Shown piece by piece: positions 50,601-59,600 of a DNA stretch of 64,000 bases. Position 1 is the first letter of the stretch. Each line of letters starts with the position of its first letter. This DNA is from Owenia fusiformis (Eukaryota > Annelida > Polychaeta > Sabellida > Oweniidae). The position numbers were made by a program, and so were the translations under genes. Location: positions 124,001 through 188,000 of the forward strand of contig CAIIXF020000124.1 of assembly GCA_903813345.2 (NCBI GenBank), read 5' to 3'. The notes beneath the pieces were generated by a model, which worked only from the letters and a program-made list of their open reading frames with translations, did no database searches and was not told the DNA's origin.

Positions 50601-53600
50601 AAAGGATAGACATCTGATATGTATATATGCCACATATATAAGTTATACGAAATGAGCATATTTTATTGATTTATCGAAAATTTGGACGAAATCTTAACAA
50701 TGGGTGGTACTGAACAACCAAAATCTTCTTTTTAGATATTTTTCAGGGTAGAAATATTATCAATTGATATTGGAATACATAATTAACCATATATATTATT
50801 GAGAAAAGGGAATGAAAAAAATTATCAAATTAATATTATATAATTGTCACGGACGTCCATACGTTATTCTAATGAGATAGATATTCCTTTCGCCAGAATA
50901 TTCTCTTCGACTGTGATAATTGTCTAAAATGTTGGCGGCAGTCTTGAATTTTCACCAAGAAGGAGTGCGATTCGTGCTGGACAATGCGGTTCAAAATTTG
51001 TAGAATGTCCATATAAGTCTATGTGCCGAGAATCTAGTAAGAATATATATATGATCGTGAACTTTCGGACCCATTATTGACCGGGCTAACCGGAACTGGG
51101 TTTCGGACAACTGGGTTTCGGACAACTGGGTTTCGGACAACTGGGTTTCGGACAACTGGGTTTCGGACAACTGGGTTGACCCCATCTGACCCCAGCTTTA
51201 AATCAAGTGGACACAGCACCCACCTGAGATTTTAAAAACAGGCTAGGACCCACCTGAAAATCTATTTGCTCCCACCTGAAAATGAGAAAAATAATGTAAA
51301 CAGGCATATTTTGACCAATTTTGGTCTGAATTGTAAAAATGAGTAGTTGTCACCCACTTGAGAAAAAATCATGTGAGAACACTTAAAGGGATAAAATTTT
51401 ACCTAATCCCACAGAAACTGATCATTTTCTAAGATGCCACAAATTAACTGTCCATTTTCTAAGATAGTGCCAAGCAAACCAAGAAGAATGCTCAGATATG
51501 AGCTAATTGAGAGAGCAGCTCAGTTACAAGCTTGACAAAATCCTAATGGTTTTCTGGGTTGTATCAGGAACTTTATATGACACAGATAATCATTTTCCAA
51601 TAGTTCAACATAAAAATATGAACATTGTATTGATCAGACCAAGTTTTTCTCCTGTATATTGTTACCACAATCAGTACAAAAGATATTGATAAATTCTATT
51701 CTATGATTCATAATTCCATACATTCCAGATTGACTACCTCCAACAAAAGAACAGGGAGGTCGAACATCGTCTCTCGGAAGCAGAAATTTATGAAAGAGAG
51801 GCTTTAGACAAATCGGTGAACTTTGAATCGAAGGCTCGGCAGTTAGAGGATGAACTACAGGATGTAGACTTATTAGCATCGAGGTTAAAAACAGATAAAA
51901 ATGCAGCTTTACGAGTGGCTGATCATGAATTGGATGAAGCTAAGGTGAGATTATCGTCAGCTCAAGGGACATTTATGGTCTTAAAAGTTGATTGTTTCGA
52001 TAATAGTAATTAAATATTTCTGACCATTTATATAGGAATAATACACCAATGCAGTATATCATGTCAACTATTGGTCATATAAAGTCATTCTTAGCAGAAT
52101 TCAGGGCAGAATTTAGAATCAACTTACTGCTAATTTTCAAAAACTTTTTTTCAATTCTATATATGAGAAAATCAAGGCATTATGAATATAGTAAACATAT
52201 TACATGTTTACTTGTTTCACCAAAACGGGTCAGAATTTATTGGAAAAAGTCTGTTCGTCTTATTTTAGACACATCTCCAAAACATCTTCTCAACATCTTT
52301 AGTTTCCTTAGGAGAAAAACTTCAACATTCAAAATTCAACATGCAATATTCTTATTTTGTCTTGTCTAGCTTGAGTAAGACCAGTGCATAATTGTAGTAT
52401 GTTTCATATGCCTCATATTGTTGTTGTGTTATTGTATTTAGGTTGAGCTTGAGAAGTCCAGACAAGAACTTGAAGATATGGATGTCCAGGTTGCACAACT
52501 CAGAGCTGTGAGTACCAGCTTATATACCCTTTGGAAAACTACACTATGAATAAGGCAGAATTCTTTGCTCTTAAGCCTATATATCAAATCAGAATATATA
52601 TAGTTGAAAATCATGACAAAAGGTTATGAATTTGCAGGTTCATTTGATATTGTTAAAATCTCGGCATCAAAACTGTTAAAGCATACTGTTAAATAGTAAA
52701 TACAGTACTTTGAACATGTATATCTGGTTCTGGATAATACTCTAGGTACACTGTACATGGGTATACTATACTTACTGAGGTTCTATTTACATAATAACAT
52801 GTGGAAATATACGGCATAACCTGTCCTAATGAACAACTCTCTCTTATGGACACCTGTCTCTAGTGGACACCCTTCCTCTGCACACACTCTACTGACTTCT
52901 GTATAAATAACCCTCTCTGTAGTGAACATCAACAACACTGAAAGTTGTTTCTCTGCAAGAAATGTTCAATATAATTATACAGAATTTACTAGGGAATGGG
53001 ATGGATATTATATCTGTACCTATATGGGGTACTTCCTCAGGAAATATGTGCACCTCAACCGGCATAAACCTTATATCCAGACCCTCTCAGTGCATAACCC
53101 TTATATATCTGTGTATTACAGGAAAGAGACAGGTTATTGAATGAACAAATAGATCTGAAGTCAAATCTCAATACTAAAACAGCAGACAATCAACGTATGG
53201 ATGACCTGGTGGATAAAATGCAAGCAGACAAGAAAAGACTCAGCAGTCGTGTAAATAAACTAACATCAAATGGTAAGCAGCTTTGTATTAAAATGTCATC
53301 TGTTAAGAGTGGGGTTTACTTCATTTAGAGGAAGTGTCACTCTTTATTTTTTGTGACGGAAATTCCCTACAAAACTTTGCTTATCAAACATATTTTGTTC
53401 CTGATATTTGAAGAAATTTTTTGAGAAACAATGAAACGTCAGTAAAGCAAATTAGAAGGTGGTTTCATATTACTTCAGAAGTTGATTTTGAACTGTGAAG
53501 TACAGACATGGCTTTAAAATCACCAAAAAGTCTTGTGACATTCTGCATTTCCTCCAAGTTTAAGATTATGAACTTTTATTGTGTCACCACCAGAAGAGGT

Positions 53601-56600
53601 GACATTTTTGTTATCTTCTTCAGCTTTTTTTCTGAAAATAAAATTTTATTTTTTATTATTTTATAGAAAGAGAACTTGTTCTAGAAATAGAGCGACTCAA
53701 AAATAAAGCAGCGCCTAAAAGGAAAGGTGGAAAATCAATCAATAGACTAGATTCGTTTATAAAAGGCTTAGAAGAAGAAAGAGACTATTGGCGTGAAGAG
53801 GTTGATGCTTTACAAAAATTACTACGCCTTCATGGGCCAGGAAGTAGTCCCATGAGGTCAAGGTCACCAAGTCGCTCAAAGGTTTCCACGCCAGCAGGAA
53901 CTCCTAGTAAATCTGAAAGAAAGGTGAATCTATATATATTTTTTTTTAATTATGAATAATCAATATTTAATACATTGTAGAATTCTAAAAACAGCGCACA
54001 GAATTGTTTCACTGGCACTCTCTTATATTCATAAAAGTTATTTTGACACATAAAACATAAACACCTGCTTTTGACTCTTTCCTCTCTAAAACTTAACTCA
54101 CATATTATAAAGAATTTATCATTTTGATTGAACTTCTATGCATAAATCTGGTGAATGTGATACAGATTTTAGATACATTGAGCTAAAAAAGTTGTGCGAA
54201 AGCTCTGTAATATCACCACCATGATTATCATAGTTCTGTTTATTTTTGGGGAGAATCTTATTATTTTCATCAAGTTTAAGACACGTTCCCAAGTTCCTAT
54301 GTGGGTGCAGATAGGAGCAAATTAGAATATTGTATTTAACGATCTAAAAGCCTTGTAGTCAAACTTCAGTCAGTAAATTTGAAGTTTCTGTCTTCTTATT
54401 CCAGACTGCTGCTCATTACGAGACAATCATGCGAGTGTTAGAGGATGAACGTGATCACTACAAACGTGAATATGAACTACTTCGTGCACTCAGACACAGT
54501 AGGCCAAATAGTCCAGTCAGGTCAAGGTCACCAAGTCTCAGGGAAATGGTAAGTTTGACAATTGCATTAGTCGGTTTATGATAAAACATGAAAAAGTACA
54601 CATTTAAAATTGATTTTTTTAGGATTTAAATCGACATATGGGAAATGAGAAAACTGTTTTTGAAATTTCAGATATTGTTTTAAGTTTCTCTTTAGATTAT
54701 GTTATAAGATTAAGACTTTGATATTTGCAAGTGAAAATTGCTTGCTAAATAAACATTTTATGTGATTACATATGGAAGTAAAAAAAACATGATCAAATGA
54801 AAAAAGTTACAAGTAAGGTAATTGCTTTGCATTCTCCGAACTCAGGGCTCCAGAAAGAGGAATAAACAGAGTTAATGATGTCTTGAACCCTTCATTTGGA
54901 GTATGGTTGCTTTGTATGTTTCATATTCTGTTCCAGAGTGTTGCTGATGAAACAGAACTGTTGCGTGTTACACGAGAGCGTGATGAACTTCAGAGTATGC
55001 TGAGCAAATTTGAACGCCACATGGCAGAGGTAAGATAACTTTGGTGTCCAATTGTTAACAGTTGTGAAAAACATATTTTGATTTTCTGAAGAGGAGCGAG
55101 TAAATGATGATTTCTTACGTAGAGAGGTGCAGCTTTTTTAAGTTATCACGAAAAAGGCTAATCAACATTTTAAATTTTGAAATGGGGAGGGAATCATGTT
55201 TGATAATAACAGAAAAAGGTTCATATTTGAGTCTATCCATTGTGTAAGTTACATATTACAGCTATAACCCTTTAAGAGATAGATATATCATAGTGGTACT
55301 TCTCATTAATTTGAAATGTTTATTTGTCCAGATCCAGACCAATGTAAAGGTGCTAACAAATGAAAGAGACAAAGTCAATACAATGTATGAAGAGGTATGT
55401 AGAAAGAGGTTATCCTCTGAGAAGTTCAGGATATTGGAATTATCCAGAGGCAGCTGTGATCAGTATCCACTTATTAATATTTTTGTTTATTTGTATAAAA
55501 GCTTCAGAAATAAGAATCCTTGTCATATTGAAAATGTGCATTGTTTCATCCCATATGTTTGTCTAAAATTCATAACTACTTGATGCACCTCAACAAATTG
55601 TAATTATTGTAAATTTTAAACTTCAAGTACTTAAGTATGCATCATTGTATAATAATGTATATTAATTGATTAAAATTGATCCAACAGGCCAAATTAGAGT
55701 TGCAAAGAATGCGCAGGGATGTTGTCAGGTCGCCAAAGTCTCCCAAAGTTTCATTGGCAGCTCAGGCAGTATTACGACGTGTTGAACATGAGCGAGATGA
55801 CGCAATAGCTGACCTGCGACGTATGACAACAGAACGCGACACACTCAGGGAAAAATTAAAGGTAAAATATTTTTGTCGATAATTTCAGAATTTTTTTGAT
55901 CGCATGATAAATGAGCCAACTTTACAATATATTGAAGTTCAATTCAATTCAATTATTTATTTCATAATTCTTATATAATATACACTATAAAAACAAGCCG
56001 CTAGACACCCTAGTGGGTATATGTTGCGGTTTAACAGAAATCATTAAAATGACAACTAGACTACATATAGAAAACACTTATATTATGTTACATGTAGGTA
56101 TATAAAAATGGTATTAACAATTAATCTAAGGATGTACAATGTAAAAATGTTACAAAAATCGGGTACCAGTATAAAATCAACAGTATAGTATGATATTGGT
56201 ATTATACATTATCAATAGATGAGTAGTTTTTTATATGAAGATTTGAAAATATTTAGAGTGGAGCATTTTTTAATATCATGTGGTAGAGCATTCCAAAGAT
56301 TAGGACCCAGATAGCGAAGGGAAAGTTTAGAGCATTTAGGGATATGAATATTAATGTTGATATCAAACAAGTCTTGAAATAGATTTTTTGGAAGACTGGG
56401 GTGCTTATTAAAGATTTTGTACATGAACTGACCAGTACAATATCTGTTGACATCAAAAATATTTAATATTCTAAGATCTTTAAATAGGGGAGCGGAGTGA
56501 GAAAGTCTATCCTTATTTAAAGCTAGCCTTAAGAATTGTTTCTGCAGTTTATGTAGACGATCATAAAATGATTTAAATGTGTTACCCCAGATTATGTTGC

Positions 56601-59600
56601 AATAATTTAATTGAGAGTGTATCAATGAGTAGTAAATTGTTTTGAAACTGTCTATTTGAAGTAGATGTTTAATGTGATAAAGAGAACCAATGACGCGAGA
56701 AATCTTTGTTTCAACAGATTTTATGTGCTCTTTAAATTTCAAGTTTTTATCAATAATAATTCCAAGAAAGTCAATTTTTTCCCGGAAATTTATGTTCTCA
56801 TTGCGTATTTTAAGATTCAGATTTGTTTGATTTTTTTGGGGTCCAAATAGAATAGCATTGGTTTTGCCAATATTAAGTGAAAGTTTGTTTGCTTTTATCC
56901 AGTCATCTATTGAATTCAAGTTTGCATTAGTTCTAGTCATGAGTTCATTTAAATCATAATCACTATCAAGAAGATTGGTGTCATCAGCAAACATAATAAA
57001 TTTTAGATTAGGGGCAACAAAAGGCAGATCATTTATGTAAAGAATAAATAAAAGTGGTCCAAGTACCGAGCCCTGCGAAACACCACAATTTAGAGATGAT
57101 TGTTTAGATTCATAATTGTTAATGGTGACATATTGTTTGCGGTCTTTTAAATAACTTTCAAACCAGGACTTAGCTATTCCTCTGATGCCATAATATTCAA
57201 GTTTTTGTATCAAAATGTCATGATTAATTGTGTCAAAGGCCTTGGAAAAATCTAATGTTATGCCAATGCTTGTTTTCCCCAAATCAGTTGATTTTCGAAT
57301 TTGTTCAATGAAATATAAAATGGCCATGTAGGTAGAGTTGAATTTCTGAAATCCAAATTGATAAGTAAAAATAATTTCAAAACGTTCTAAAAAACCAGTG
57401 AGTTTGGCGTGCATGAGCTTTTCTAACAATTTAGAAAATACAGATAAAACTGAAATTGGTCTATAGTTCGAAGGATTTGTAGTGACACCTTTTTTAAATA
57501 CAGGTGTTACTTTGGCCAATTTGAGGGCGTCTGGGAAAATACCAGATTTAAAAGATAAGTTAAATATATACAAGAGTGGATCAATTAAAAACTGTCTTGC
57601 AGACTTAATAAGTGATGGTAGAATCCCATCAGGTCCAGGCGAGGAAGATTTTAGAAGACACATTTCTAATTCAAGCTCAGTTTTTGAGGTCTTTTTGAGA
57701 TAAATAGATGATTGAACTTTTTGAGCTCTAGCTAGGTATTCATTAAAGCATTTTTTGGAGTTTGGAATCTCCTTGGCTAGATTTTTACCAATATTGGTAA
57801 AAAAATTATTAAATCCATTGGAAATGATTTCATGATCTGTTGTTTCCTTTCCATTTATAGTGAATTTAGATGGCAATGCAGCTTTTTTGTTTTTTCCAAG
57901 TAGTTCATTAATGATAGACCAAGACTTTTTAATGTTACCACTTACTTCGGCAAACTTATTTTGATAATGTGTACGTTTTGAGTATTTAATTATTTGCTTA
58001 AGTTTATGGTTGAAGGACTTGTAAGCTTTTCCTGTTTTGCAACAGGGATTTTTCAAATATTTGGTATATAGCTTATTTTTAGTTTTGGCAGAAGTTAAGA
58101 TGCCAGAAGTCAACCAGGGTCTATTAGGATCATGATTAACTTTGATAAATTTGGATTTGAGTGGAAATGAAGAATCATATTGTTCCATTAACAAGTTAAT
58201 GAAGATATTAAATGCTATGTTTACATCTTGACTAGCTACTAGTCAAGGTCAGGAAATCTGGATTCCTATTTATGGGCTTTAGATCAAAGCACAATCGACG
58301 AGTCAATTTCTTGTGAAGAATACTCAGTAATTTAATTGTTTATTTCTAGATTGCAACAGAGAGCCATCTATCTGATAGAGCCAGACTAGAACAGAAAATA
58401 GAAGATCTCGAACGAACAATACAAGCTGTAAGTATATATAGATTCTGGAGAAAGTCTTTGTGATATATTTTTAAATGTCTGAATGAACAAGGGTCGATAA
58501 ATAAAGTTTTTTACCCTTGGCTCTAGACTTTATAATAAGAAGAGTTGGATGTTCAAACTTTAACACATGTAGAGTAGTTAGTTTGCTTGAAACCCTGTGC
58601 TTGAAATGCTTACACCATTTTTTTTTTTTTTTGACCACCAATGAAGGTGAGCAATACCTCTTGGGTATATCCCGTATATATACGGTTGTAATTTACGTAA
58701 TTAACCCAGAAACCCTCCTTGAAGGAGCCCTGTGTTCTTTTATGTGCACTTATACATAGACATACAAGTGCACACCACAGCCTTTTGTACGAGTTGCGGA
58801 CCACTCAGTCACACACCCTGAAGTACTTCACGCAAACAAGCAAATTTATAATGTAGCAAATGATAGTTGGACATTTAACTTTATAAAATTTACTTAATTC
58901 ATGTGGTATATGTGCTAGGTTGAGGCTGATATACAGATTGTAGTGTAAAATTGTAAAATAAGGTAGCAGTACTGTTAACAATTGCTATTGTTACTTATTG
59001 TGCCAAATACCCATAGGTTGAAGCTGAGCGAAATGATCTCAATATAAGAATAGCTGCTCTTAAAGACAAGGGAGACAGAATGGAGGACCACATAAAAGAA
59101 CAAGTTATAACACTGGGAGAAACACAAGATGATGCATCTCAACAGAAAGCAGCTGCAACACAAATGAGGTAAAATTTCATGTTGCTGATATCTTCTCTGC
59201 ATTTGGGGTTTGCTCTTGTTTAGAATTTCAAAATGAGTTTCCATGCAATTGAATATCTATTTGAAAGTCTTGAGGCATATGATTTTGATAGTCAATAGAG
59301 AAGGCCATAATTTTTTTGTTAGTCTGATAGAACAGCTCAATTTGGAATATATTTTTTGATTTCATATTCCTACATACTTTCTGTCTGATTCATTATGGTG
59401 ACATATGTATACCAGTAATCAAAATCAAGTTTAGATTCGTTGAGAGTTAAACCTGTCGAATCCGAATGGCACTGAGACCAGTCAAAAGTATTATATTAAG
59501 CATGTGCTCATATTTCAAGGTTTACTAATATGTGAATCAATTTAAAATTAGGACAGAGGTGTTACTGAACTAACCCAAATAAATGATTGCTGTATTAGGT

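Larger units (their letters stand above)
47536..51183. mobile_element. 3.65-kb element with inverted arrays of a 15-bp repeat at its ends
   Basis: A 9-bp target duplication ATCTGACCC lies at 47527-47535 and 51184-51192. Ends are GGGTGCACCCCAGTTGTCCG and, inverted, GGGGTCAACCCAGTTGTCCG. The left terminus continues as ~14 units of CCCAGTTGTCCGAAA (to 47755), and the right terminus has 5-6 units in inverse orientation (51092-51177). The interior has no recognisable transposase but contains a ~450-bp palindrome. The 9-bp duplication is the size used by Mutator-like elements; assignment is tentative. Confidence 0.82.

Noticed and set aside
47546-51177. Regular repeats that superficially resemble a CRISPR array.
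   Set aside because: There are no unique spacers; units are contiguous and the genome is eukaryotic.
52049-52369. 106-codon frame after a CEP135 exon.
   Set aside because: It lies in an intron between two well-supported exons, is AT-driven, and has no similarity to CEP135.
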